From contig JACBWW010000023.1 in the NCBI GenBank assembly GCA_020086605.1, positions 4,855,018-4,919,017 on the forward strand: 64,000 nucleotides of DNA, given 5' to 3'. This DNA is from Lanius collurio (lineage: Eukaryota; Chordata; Aves; Passeriformes; Laniidae). Made by a program: the position numbers and the translations under genes. The first letter of the stretch is position 1. Each line of letters opens with the position of its first letter. Below, piece by piece: positions 1-10,765 of the stretch. The notes beneath the pieces are model-generated. The model was not told the origin of the DNA and ran no database searches. It saw nothing but the letters and a program-made list of their open reading frames with translations.

Positions 1-400
1 ATTTGACCCCATGTGAATGTTACCATTGTCTTCCCCACCCAATCAGCCCCAAGGGGAGAAGCACTAATGTGCCACAGTGGTTTCAGGACAGATATTCCAG
101 GAATCTGAACAATAATTAATTTATAAACTCTTGTGGCTGCAGATCACGAGTTCCAGCACTTACTGGTGGTGGTGTGAGGCAGAACAGTGGGTGATCACCC
201 AGAAACTACTCAGGGCAGTCTGGCCCAAGATCTGACAGCAATTGAGCACTTTTCCAGGTAAGAGATTGAAACATTAAACTCCACAAGGCCTTGCATGATG
301 TTTTCAGTACCCCTCAATTAGAAACACTTTCTCACATACCTACTATCATAAAATCACCAGCGTCCGCATCTCTTGCAGAAAGTTTTGTAATGAAATTTTT
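1..400. other. Noncoding unique sequence, nothing recognised
   Basis: Mixed-composition DNA without long open frames, tandem repeats or recognisable transposon ends. No splice-bounded exon can be argued. A ten-base T run near 398-407 followed by an AG at about 418 resembles a splice acceptor, but no coding frame follows it. Confidence 0.5.
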
Positions 401-960
401 TTTTTAATATATTTTCAGCTGTAAACAGCAGAAAACCCCCTTCAGGCACTTCACTAGACCTTTTATCCGCATGCAGGAAAAAGAATTGATTGATTTTGAA
501 GTTAAACGTTGGCATCTGCTGTTATTCAAAACCAGGACCTTGGATACACTCATCCGCCATGCTTTCAGCTCAGCCACCAGTGTGCTGCAAATGAAGACAA
601 GCTGTTGTCAAATGAGAAATGCAAAATAGTCAATCTGTTTGTCTGTTTAATGTAACTGGGAACATAAGCTGCTAAAAATGCTACCATTCTGCACTGTCAG
701 ATGGGAGACACTCTCCAACAAACGAAAGCCTAATGACCCATTTTACTCAGGCGCTCTGGAGTTCCTCCTAATGGTATTTTCCATATGCACTTCAACATGC
801 TTTTAACTGAAACTGCAAATGGTACTATTTTCTATCTAACACAAGCGTGTAATCTGTGTAGCATATTTTTTTTTTCCTCTGGCACCATGAAGGAATGCTG
901 ATGTTCAAGGCGTCTTGAAACAGTGAGCATATTGCTCAAGCATCTGATGCTCATCTTCTC
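401..960. promoter_or_regulatory. Candidate conserved noncoding element
   Basis: AT-rich unique sequence without repeats and dense in developmental transcription-factor-like words. A PBX-HOX-type TGATTGAT lies at 487-494. TALE-type TGTCAAAT and TGTCAGATGG words lie near 606 and 697, and TAAT cores occur near 650, 732 and 769. It has no meaningful open frame. Established knowledge: HOX/PBX/MEIS sites are common in vertebrate developmental enhancers. That this block is conserved or active is inference from texture only; an alignment would decide it. Confidence 0.3.
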
Positions 961-2880
961 TTTACACCTGTCATTGTACTGTATTAAAGGAAAAAAATCA
1001 AGTCATTAACCATGATAGATATGTTTTTAATAAGAAAGTGTTGCGCCTCACCAGGCAGATAAATAGCAAGTCTTAAGATATCTTCAGAGCCCAAGCATAC
1101 AATTACAGAATAAAGTTAAATATGCTGGGGACTCTTCAAAGACTGCTATAACTTGTAAAGATTAGGTCTCTATCAATTACCCAAGCTGCATTCCTTCAAG
1201 AATTTTCTTGCATTAAAATTGCTAATTTGACTTTTCCTTGGAAAGTTCCCTGTTCCCCACAGATAATTATGTGTGAAATGTTGCCTAAACAAAACTGCTA
1301 TTTGGCCAAGAAAACAAGCATGGTCCATTTTCAAGTCAAAAAACAATGACAATAATGCTGCCATTGCCAGAGAAGGGCAGGATTAAACTCTGGAGGTCTT
1401 GATTATTTTGTTAAATTTTCTTGGGGTTTGTATCATAGGAATTTCACGGGTCTGATTTCAAACCCCACAAAATTAGGGCTTTTGACAAAAAAGCTGTAGC
1501 ATTTAGCCTCTCTTCAGAGGCAGGCTAACACCAGGCAGTCAGTGCTCGATTGGCTTTCAACACAGTCTGTTGGAATTCTTGCAGGGTGTGCTCCTTTAAG
1601 CCATTATAGTCTTAGACTCAGCTTTATCTCCACCCCTGCTGTTATCACATTGATATGTTTGTTAATTATTGACACAAGAAATGCTCAGTCATAGACTGCA
1701 GATCCTTGGAACAGCCCTGCTGTGCCGAGCTGAGCAGCGGTGCCACGAGGGTGCCTGCTCCCTCCTGGCCCCCTCGCCCTGAGGGTGCTGCCATCATTGA
1801 TTAGCAAACCCCCCAAAAGCACAGAATGTCTTCAGGCACTCCCTTTTTCCCCACAGAAAACAAGATCCTACTCATCCAGATTCTTCTTCAAGCCCCAAAA
1901 TAAGTATTACCTTTTCCCCATCAGGTTGTTCCCAGCCTGTTTGCAGGTGGGGCAAAGCAAAGTGTCCCTGGGGAGGTCTGGCCAGGGATGATGCTGCAAC
2001 TTGCCCTGACCAGCACGGATGGGCCACTGCATGGTCAGCACTGGCTCCATAGGGTGGCACCTGGCTGTGCTGCATGACAAATTCAGCACTGCTTCACCTT
2101 TTGGGGATGTGTTAGAAGACATAAAAAAGATCATTTCAGCTTAAAATAGGGGGGACTAGCAGTCTGCACTGATGTGTCAATGCCTGGGATTTGTGTGCTC
2201 AGGAGAGACAGAGAGAAAAAACAGGTGAAAAAGTGAAAGACAGAGGAAAAGGGTATTTAATGCAGAGGGTTAATGCAGTGGCCAGTCATCTCCAGGATTA
2301 TAGAGAAATTTAATATGATCTTGGAATTGTCCACTCAGTAACCAAGTAGATATTAGTACATCCAAAGAACCAGGTTTGCTTTATTGTAAAAAGTCTGGCA
2401 CCTAAGAGAGGCATTCAGGCTAGGAGGGAAAAAAAAATCTATTCCTCTTTGCTTGCTGTGTGCCTCTCCCCTGGATAAATAACTCCCCCAAACCTAATGT
2501 GAAACCAAACCCAGGCCTTTCCATCACAGATCAAAAGTCAGGCAAGCAGTGTTGCATTGCAGCTGCCTGAATTATACTTGGCCTCTGAATAATAAATAGG
2601 GAATTTCTCGAACCACAGGCTCATTAATGAGCACTAATTCAGAACTGATGGCACAATGTTCAGTAATTTAAGCAATGTAGACAATGAAGGTTCTCAACTC
2701 TGGTACAAAGAGTGACCTACAGAATCTTGTGGAATGAGTAATTACAGCTAATATCCATTTCAGCTTCTATTAGAACATCCAATAAAACAAGGTCATGACA
2801 ACAGGCAAGGATCACATCCCAGCAAGCATCGCAGTGGGGAGAGATGGAGTCACCCTGGAGCAGGTGGATGGTTCCTATTA
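961..2880. other. Noncoding unique sequence, nothing recognised
   Basis: No supported gene. The open frames here (for example 1740-1991 on the plus strand and 1872-2134 on the minus strand) are under 85 codons, overlap each other on opposite strands and have no domain-like composition. No repeat structure beyond short A or T runs was seen. Confidence 0.55.
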
Positions 2881-2894
2881 GTTGGGCTCCACGA

Positions 2895-2985
2895 TGAATA
2901 AGGCTGCTGACAGCTCCCGGAGGACGGCGGGCGCGGCGGCTGCGGAGGCAGCTCGGGGACTACGGGAAGGGTTTCCAAGAGCACA
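2895..2985. other. Short isolated CpG-rich cluster
   Basis: About 90 bp with a burst of CpG dinucleotides (GGCGGGCGCGGCGGC-type sequence) in otherwise CpG-poor DNA. It is too short to meet usual CpG-island criteria. It may be a decayed island or a locally GC-biased patch. A 15-base T run follows at about 3060-3074. A minus-strand frame of 80 codons crosses it, ending in low-complexity Ala/Arg, and is not a credible gene. Confidence 0.4.
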
Positions 2986-5400
2986 GAGGTTAGGCTGGGA
3001 TGGGCTTTGTTTTTGCCCATAACTAACAAAGGTTTGAAGGACAGACCATGTGCTGCTGGCTTTTTTTTTTTTTTCTCCCTTTTCTTCCCCCCAGCCTTTC
3101 AAATAGTTTGGTATTAACATATAGAGGGAATTTAATAAGGGATTCAGTTATTTAATAACTGAGGGTGGACCCTCAACAAGTTGTAACAGAGGAAAAAGTT
3201 GATAGATAGAAGCAGGATGGCAATGGGCACCTGTAATGTGACATCCAGCTGAGTGAGCAGCAGCAGAGCAGAATGAGCTGCCTGGAGAGTTTTCTACTTC
3301 GTGCAGATGAGCCTTATTAACTCCTAAGAGAGGATGGACACCATGGTCAAGTGAGGAAATAAAGAAATTATCTGCTTTTTTTGATACCGTAAGTGGGAAG
3401 GTCGCTGGTTGTTGAAAACAGTTTCTGACAATACTTCCAAGACTTGGTGCTTTTAAAAAGTTGCCAGATGAATTATTTCCATCCCCTCAAATGAGCTCAA
3501 ATTTCACTTTGAAATGCAGGAAGTTTTTCAGTGATAGTATTTGGCTTTTTAAACAAACATTCAGACAATACAGGGTATTCAAAGTGATTCCCTCCCCAAA
3601 AAATCATAGGCTGTAAATTCTTTCTACAACCATCTGGGCGATACTGGGAAACCTGGAGGGGGCTGCAACCAAAACTAATTGCCTGATGAATACAGTTCAC
3701 AACAAATATTTTGATGGACTCAAAAAATCAACTTTGCTGGCTAAATCTTTGACCCTCATAGAGTTCACTGTGTAGCAATGTGGACATGCTGAGAGCTCTG
3801 CTGTGAGAGGAGTATGTCCTCAACTTTGGAAAATAGTCTGGTGAGAAAAGTTGGTCCAGAAACACCAGGGCTCAGACTCTGTTGTGTCAAGCAGACACAA
3901 AACACACAACAGGGCCCTGAGCTGCAGTCATGGCCCTTGGAGTTCTGAGATGGCAACGTAGGTATCACTGTGGCCAGCTTTGGGTACTTGTCCCTCACCC
4001 TCAAGCTTTAACATGTCCTACTCTGAGGGTTTGGAGCTACAGAGAAGTCCCATGGAAGAGGCCAGGACTTGGTGTGGGCTGCCAGGTGTGAAATGCCTTA
4101 GAGGCATGCAGGACTTAGTCCCCACAGGGACCTCAAAGCCTGTGACAAAATGAGAGAAAAGGGAGTGTTTCCCCCAAGGAATTAAGAGTCGGGAATCTCT
4201 TCAGTGATGTGAGGAAGTACTTTTATTTTTTTCATGAAACCAGAACAGAAGAGAGACTTTTGTTCTCTTACCTACTGTACCTACAGCGCTAACAGTGCTC
4301 CTCTGGTAGAAGCAGGGTCTGGACAAAAGACTTGAACTCCCTAGAGGACTGTTAAATGCTGGGGTTTTGCAGCTTAAAATGCACTTTGGTGCTTAAGTCC
4401 CTGTAAGGGCTGACCACAAGCATTTCTTGCACTACATAAACCCCAGCTACAAAATTCACTTAAAGGATGTACTCCCACATGCCTACTTGTGTCCATGTGG
4501 CCAAGACACCAGTTTTCATCTAAACACCATTTCATGGCCAGCTGTGAAACAGCTGCCCTGACTTCCTGGTGGGTGCAGCAAGGGAACAACCCTGGAAGTG
4601 CCTGGTAAAACCCTTCTGTCCAGACATTTTTCCTTGTGTGAGAATGCTGCCTCCTGGAAAGCTGCTGGAGGACACCACATGTGAGCAAATTATTAGACTT
4701 CTGTGGGAGGAGTAAAACACTTTCAACGCATCTGGAAGCAGGAGGAGCAGAGGAGGCAGGGTAGGACCAGGCCCATGGTGGAGGCAGCAGCCCCCAGCTG
4801 CCACACTGCACCGTCCTGCTGCTTCTCTTGTGTTGAATTCTGTTGACTTTAGTAATATTAATTGAAATAGAGTTCCCAGGATTGGTCCCAGGGTTGCTGT
4901 AGCATCAAATGAATGCCAAAAATTTAGATTACCTGCAGCTATATTAATTTCCATACTGGCTCGAGGAATTTTTCCTGCATCACTTGAGAAAACCTCTAAA
5001 AGCTGTGCTTTTTTTTTTTTTTTTTTGTATACTATCTAGTAAGGACTTCTGCTTTCTATTAAAATGTGCTGATAGATATTTCTTTTCTGTTTAACTTTAA
5101 GGGACCTTGGTGAATACTTCAAGGTTTGCAGCTCAAATGGTTGTTTAGTAAGTAAACCTTTTCTCCTCCAGATTTTGGTAAAATACTACAGAGTTAAAAT
5201 ATTTTATTTGGATTCATACCTCATTTCAAAGTGTTGCTTATAATACCTGACAGGAACTGAACTTTAGTTAGTTACTTCTCCTTTTTTTTCCTTCTTTTTG
5301 GAGAAAAACAAGCAGTTGAACATAGCTTCTGACACATTAAGCATGACTACTGGGAAATTAAAACAAATGCTGGTACAATTCACAGGGGAAAAAGAACTTA
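2986..5400. other. Noncoding unique sequence with a T18 tract
   Basis: No gene is supported. The largest frames (minus strand 4374-4811 and 4532-4954, 145 and 140 codons) overlap in different frames of one strand and have no recognisable motif, which is the pattern expected by chance. An uninterrupted run of 18 T lies at 5009-5026 and a pyrimidine-rich run at about 5279-5299. The T18 could be the poly(A) tail of a minus-strand retroinsertion, but no body or target duplication is visible. Confidence 0.5.
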
Positions 5401-5404
5401 AAGT

Positions 5405-5700
5405 TTGTTTATAAATTTGTTCCCAGCTCCAAATGTATGTCATAAATTAATAGGTCATCAACATACTGTATTTAGCTGGCAGAAAGTAATTTTCTGTGAA
5501 GAAATGAGACAGAATATGGCCAGAGTAGCAAATTGGCCGAAAGCGAAGCCTTTTGAGTGCTTTGTAAAATTCATAACAGACAAGTCAAAGCTCCAGCAAA
5601 ATGGAAAATCTTTTATTGTCTCCATACTCAGCTCCAAGGATTTAGAGAAGTGACTAATAATGCAAATAGCCCGAGGTCAATGGCCTGGTGCTACAGCTGG
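5405..5700. promoter_or_regulatory. Candidate conserved noncoding element with POU octamer
   Basis: AT-rich, repeat-free block containing a perfect POU octamer ATGCAAAT at 5660-5667 just downstream of a TAAT core. It has more CpG and CCGAAAGCG-type words than its surroundings. An 82-codon plus-strand frame spans 5405-5653, but its translation has no family resemblance I recognise and no Kozak context or splice sites were identified. I therefore prefer a regulatory reading to a coding one. Inference only. Confidence 0.3.
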
Positions 5701-8700
5701 AATGCACACCCATTGCAGGAGATCCATCACTCCTGAATCCCCACAGGGGGATGTGAGGGTGTGAACTGGGGTGCTCCAAACACCGTCAGTGTCAGCAAAC
5801 TCAAATCAACAAAGAGTTCCAAAGCAATCAAAATCCTCACAGTGGCATTTGGGCTGGCCTCTGCCAGCCTGATGCTGAGGAGACCAATGCTTCTGTTAAT
5901 AAAAGACAGCACTCTGCAGTCCCAAGGGGTGTCCCATAGCTTGGACAGTCGGGATTCAGCTGGGTGGGAAGTGCAGCCTTGTCACAAAGTCCAACTCTCA
6001 TGTTTTGAGAGAGATTATCTCCAAGATTCAGGTAATTAATCACCTCCATTTAAATACAAAGGGAAATTTCAATATTACCCCCTACAACTATGTCCATACA
6101 CAGGGAAAACTCAGAGCAAAGTAACGTTTGGCAAACATCAAGACCTGGTGTTAGAATTTGATGCATTTCCCTGGTTTCTGGTCTAGGACTGCATTTTTCA
6201 GCCTGTGAGATGCAAGTCACCTGGAGGTGATGTGACCAGCACGAGGCACAGAGCAACCTTTATCCTGGGAGCTTCTTCCCAAGGTGATGTTGGAATGGAT
6301 TAATGAGGAATTAAAGCAAGACAGGGCCCAGTGAGCCACTGGCTTGGCTCTGAAGACAGAAAGCTTCAGCCTCCACAGCAACAGCTTATTTTCTGCTGTC
6401 CTTGAAGGAGGACAGAAGGAGAGAACAGCTCCAAGGCCAGGCAGGTGGAGGGGGGTATCAGCAGACCCGTTTGCTCTGGGCTTCACTATCAGCCTTTCAT
6501 TTTCCACAATGTAAAAACTCCACACATAATATCTATCTTTCTCTATATGTACTCAAGCCTTAGAATTCTTTCAGAGATGGGACGAGGCAATATTATCTTT
6601 GAGAAAACGCAGATCCTAACTTAGACTCCCAAAAGGAAAATTACTGACTTGAGCAATTCCTGGTAGTTATCCAAATAGCCTTGTCAAATTATTTAAATAC
6701 CGCATTGTGATATTATTGAAGTTGGTACCAAGTTACTCTTGGCAGAAACAAGTGTTCACTGGCAGGTGCTGAGTAGATGAGCTGTTACTGCTCCAGCTCT
6801 CTGTGTCAGCAGCATGGCTGGCTGCTGCCACGGATTTTAACCAGGGAGCTCAACAAAATGCCCTCCAAAGGGGTTATTTTTTCCCAAGGGGCTCTGGAGT
6901 GGTTTGCTTCCACCTGTCAGAGCCTGGTTACTTATCTGCTGTCACACTGGAGCTAGGGAAGGATTTTGGGGGGTTGGATGGGAGGGAAGCATTGAATCAC
7001 TGCATTCAGCACAAAACCCATCCACTTCACAACAGCCTTCTCTTCTGCCTTAAAAGAAAACTCAGTATGTAAATCTCCAGGGAAGAAAATGGAATTTAGG
7101 AATTTACCTGATCTGTATTAAAAGGCAGGAAAAAAAAGACTTAGGCTTATGCATTTTTCATTACTCAGGACCCACTGTACCTATATATGCCCAATGTTTT
7201 CTCTCTGCTTTAATTTCAGTTGGAAAGTTGTTTAAAATGCAAGTATCTGGCAGTGATTCACATAGGCTGTTTCAGAAAAAAGGGTTCACAGCTAAGGATG
7301 TACAAACTCTGTTTGTCCAGCCACAGTGGGAGGAAGGACAGGGGGAGGAGGAAGGACAGCAATAGCAGAAGCTTGTCAGGTTCCTCTTTCAGACTTTGAA
7401 ATTCATCTCTCAACTCAGGAAGACTCCAGATTTCCTGCATGGTGTGGGGGTATCCACCTTTATCACCCCAGGGCAGCAATCCCATGGAGCTTCTCTGTCT
7501 CCCCATTCCCACAGGAAGTGGGGGGAGTTGTGGAAATCCAGGGTTACACACCGAGCTCCTGCTTCCACAGCAGTCACAAGCAAAACCCAGACCAATGCAG
7601 TAACAACCTCCTCGTGTGGCAAAGAGGGCGAGGGGCACTGAGCACAAACTCCTGCTGCCCACGGTGTGCAGGTACCAGGCTGGGTCTGAGAGCCTGCCCA
7701 GGTCGCTGTGAGGACCTCTTAGATCATTTAATACCCCACATCCTTGAGGAAAACTTTCACCCCCTCAAATATCTTTTCAAAGGTTTTGTCCAGTTTGGCT
7801 GAAAGTTGTCACAAGTGATGGTTTTTCCATCACTTCCCTTGGGAAACTGCACCATCCTGTCAGGGTCCTCAGCCACAAACCATCTCCTGCTCTTCAGCCA
7901 GCATTTGCTTTGGCTCAGGCTCATTGCTCTTGGTTATATCTTCACGTACCACACTGACAAGCTTAACACCATCCAAAAATTTTTCAGAGTTAAAATTTGT
8001 ATTACCAAGACAAGAAAAGGGAAGTAAACAGAAGATAATTTTTTCTGGGGATATTGCTTTCTTTGGAGAAGTCTCTGCAGAACAAAGCCATGTTCAAGGA
8101 GGGAATTAATATACAGATGAAATGAAATGACAATGTTGTCATTTTCAGTTCAAGTGGGATGACAAGATTGTCACTTTTCTTCTGTCCACCCTTACCCTTA
8201 GGATATTTATTTTCATTTTGCTGTGCAATATATTTCACTTTAGGTTCCTGGAAAACTGCTATGGCACAAATTCTCTGCTGGAACATATGGCTACAGCTCC
8301 ATTGACTTCTATATTTTCTAGCCAAAAATTTTCATCTCCATCTCTATCCAGGGATGCCTGCTAGGTTACAGGAGACAGAACCTCTGCTAATGTTGGAGCC
8401 ACGTACCAGTCCCAGTTCCAGGACTTCATCTTGTCATGCAAATTGATTATTTCCACCCTTCAAAGTCTGCAAGTCTGAAATCCATATTATGTGTTTAAGT
8501 GCAATTCTACTGAAAGGGTCCAAATCTCCCTGCCAGAAAATCTTTTTCTTTCTGCAGAACCTCATAGAGAACATGCCTATATTGTGCTTTAGTGAGGTGA
8601 ATGCAGAGACAGGCTTAAATTAATATGTCTGGGAATAAATTATTTCTAGAGTGTCTTGAGCCAGCATCACATGAATAGATTACATGAAGCACTATGGGAA

Positions 8701-9528
8701 GCAATAATTCATCTGAAAATTATAGTTTAAAACAGGAAAAACCCATGAAAGCTGAGGATAACTATCCAGCTTCTTATTGTCAGTGGTGGCAAGTGCTTTG
8801 CAATCTCTAAAGTATCTCACAAGCTTTATGGCCCACTGTCTTCACAAAATCCTGGTTTATTTTATTTGGCAGGTAGAACTGACAATTCACAGCACCTCAG
8901 CAGCCAGAAAAACACCCCCTAACAGTCTGGTAAGGCCAGAAATATCCATAACTATTCCCCAAGGTGAGCAAAACAGGGGGTGCCCCACACCAGCTCTACT
9001 TCCAGCACTGGGAATGGAAAGTCATGTTGTAGTTTGGTTTCCAATGACCAAACCCAGCTTTCCCAGGTTGAACCTTCCCCCAGGGCTTAGGCAGAGCCCA
9101 GGAGGTGTGAACGGTGCTGCCTCTGAATTCACAGGGTGAAATTGCAACAGCTGCACCCTTCTACCTCTTTCTTGGCCTTTGATGGGAAGCAGCAGGGTTG
9201 GTGCCACCCCCACTTCTCTTTTAAATGTGTGCCAAGCTCCATTAAACCAGCTCAGATATTTTAACCACAGTCAGGAGACTTCTCAGATTGTGTTGTGGGG
9301 GGAAATAAAACACCTAGGTTTCACTTCTACCACCCTAATTCCATTTATGTTTAAGAAATCAGTACGTGACTTTTGTCACTAAATAAAACACATAATTTTC
9401 TTCTGATTCAATATAAAAAAGAGCTAAATACATCATGGTGAGAGAAATTATAATTCTCCACTGACCAGAGGAGAATGGCACTCTTGCAGCCTGTCCTGTC
9501 CCTTACATTTTCCTACTCAAAGACACAT
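5701..9528. other. Noncoding unique sequence
   Basis: No supported gene. Overlapping frames on both strands around 7258-7802 (up to 158 codons) reflect a slightly GC-richer patch with few stops and show no domain. A TATA/TTTA-type composition resumes after 8000, with a POU octamer ATGCAAAT at 8436-8443. The stretch 7690-7980 has the feel of an old, eroded LINE 3' region, but I could not match it to a named consensus. Confidence 0.5.
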
Positions 9529-9533
9529 NNNNN
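9529..9533. other. Assembly gap (5 N) at edge of tandem array
   Basis: Five consecutive N bases directly before the first visible unit of the 9-bp minisatellite. A short fixed-length N run at the border of a tandem array usually marks a gap of unknown true size, so the array may be longer than shown. Confidence 0.95.
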
Positions 9534-10400
9534 TGGTCAGTGTGGTTGGTGTGTGGTCATTGTGGTCAGTGTGGTCGGTGTGATCGGCATGTGGTCAGTG
9601 TGTGGTCATTGTGGTCAGTGTAGTCAGTATGGTCATTGTGGTCAGTGTGTAGTGTGTGTTGTCGGTGTGGTCAGTGTGGTCAATGTGGTTGGTGTGGTTG
9701 GCATGTGGTCAGTGTAGTCATTGTGGTCTGTGTGGTCATTGTGGTCATTGTGGTCATTGTGGTCAGTGTGCTCAGTGTGGTCAGTGTGGTCATTGTGGTC
9801 AGTGTGGTCAGTATGGTCAGCATGTGGTCTGTATGGTCGGTGTGGTCAGTATGGTTGGTGTGTGGTCATTGTGGTCAGTGTGTGGTCGGTATGGTCATTG
9901 TGGTCAGAGTTGTCACTGTGGTCGGTGTGGTCATTGTCATCAGTGTGGTCGATGTGGTCAGAGTGGTCAGTGTGGTCGGTGTGGTCATTGTGGTCAGTGT
10001 GGTCAGAGTGGTCAGTGTGGTCAGAATGGTCATTGTGGTTAGAGTGGTCAGTGTGGTTGGTGTGGTCATTGTGGTCAGAGTGGTCATTGTGGTCGGTGTG
10101 GTCATAATGGTCATTGTGGTCAGAGTGGTCAGTGTGGTCGGTGTGGTCAGAATGGTCATTGTGGTCAGTGTGGTCAGTGTGGTCAGTGTGGTCATTGTGG
10201 TCAGTGTGGTCATTGTGGTCAGAGTGGTCAGTGTGGTCGATGTGGTCAGTGTGGTCAGTATGGTCAGCATGTGGTCTGTATGGTCGGTGTGGTCGGTGTG
10301 GTCGGCATGTGGTCATCGTGGTCATTGTGTGGTCAGTATGGTTGGTATGTGGTCATTGTGGTCAGTGTGTGGTCATTGTGGTCGGTGTGGTCAGCGTGTG
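9534..10400 (+). repeat. 9-bp minisatellite, consensus TGTGGTCAG
   Basis: About 870 bp of imperfect 9-bp units. The main variants are TGTGGTCAG, TGTGGTCAT, TGTGGTCGG and AGTGGTCAG, with occasional 11-bp units such as CATGTGGTCAG. The plus strand is strongly G+T rich and almost every unit carries one GG. Units rarely contain stops, so long spurious frames arise on both strands: 364 codons at 9636-10730 plus, and His/Asp/Thr-rich frames at 9846-10325 minus. These are artefacts of a repeat whose length is divisible by three. By hand count about 65 copies match TGTGGTY, the core recognised by RUNX factors. A longer similarity occurs at a spacing of about 447 bp (around 9811 and 10258), suggesting higher-order duplication. 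The left end is cut by an assembly gap; the right end runs into a CpG island. Confidence 0.95.
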
Positions 10401-10765
10401 GTGACCGGTGCGTGGCCGCAGCGGTGCCCGTCCAGCGGGGCAGGGGCAGACCCAGGACCCCCTGCCCTGCTCCGGGGGCGCCCCGGGGGTGCCGTGGGCA
10501 GGCAGGACGGTCACTGCGGGCTGCCGGGGTCTGTCCCGGGCCAGCTCCGGGAGCCCGCACGGAAAAGCGCCGCAGACACGACCCGAGCCAGCGCCGGCCG
10601 CGCTCTCCGGAGGCCGCAGGGATTTCCTCTGCTGGCAGCCCGGGATGGAGCTCATTTCACTGCACCCCGGGTGCGGCTGTGGCCGCAACAAGGGCACCAA
10701 AGCGATGTGGAGCGCATCTCCGGGGGGTGACAGGACGTCCCTGCCTGCAGCACAGACACGCACAC
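10401..10765. promoter_or_regulatory. CpG island adjoining the 9-bp minisatellite
   Basis: GC-rich segment with dense CpG dinucleotides (GCGCCCCGGGGG, CCGGCCGCGC and similar). It begins within the last array units and ends abruptly near 10760. There is no TATA-like box and no convincing coding frame; frames crossing it (10271-10807 plus, 10362-10778 minus) mostly extend from the array. Unmethylated islands often mark promoters, so a promoter for an unannotated transcript is possible. An alternative is biased gene conversion at a recombination-prone minisatellite. I see no splice-donor evidence strong enough to choose. Confidence 0.7.

Noticed and set aside
7690..7980. Region reminiscent of an old LINE/CR1 3' region
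   Set aside because: Could not be aligned to a specific consensus by eye; a RepeatMasker search would decide.
9636..10730. 364-codon plus-strand frame, Val/Ser/Cys-rich
   Set aside because: It is the translation of a 9-bp tandem repeat followed by a CpG island; the opposite strand is equally open over the array.
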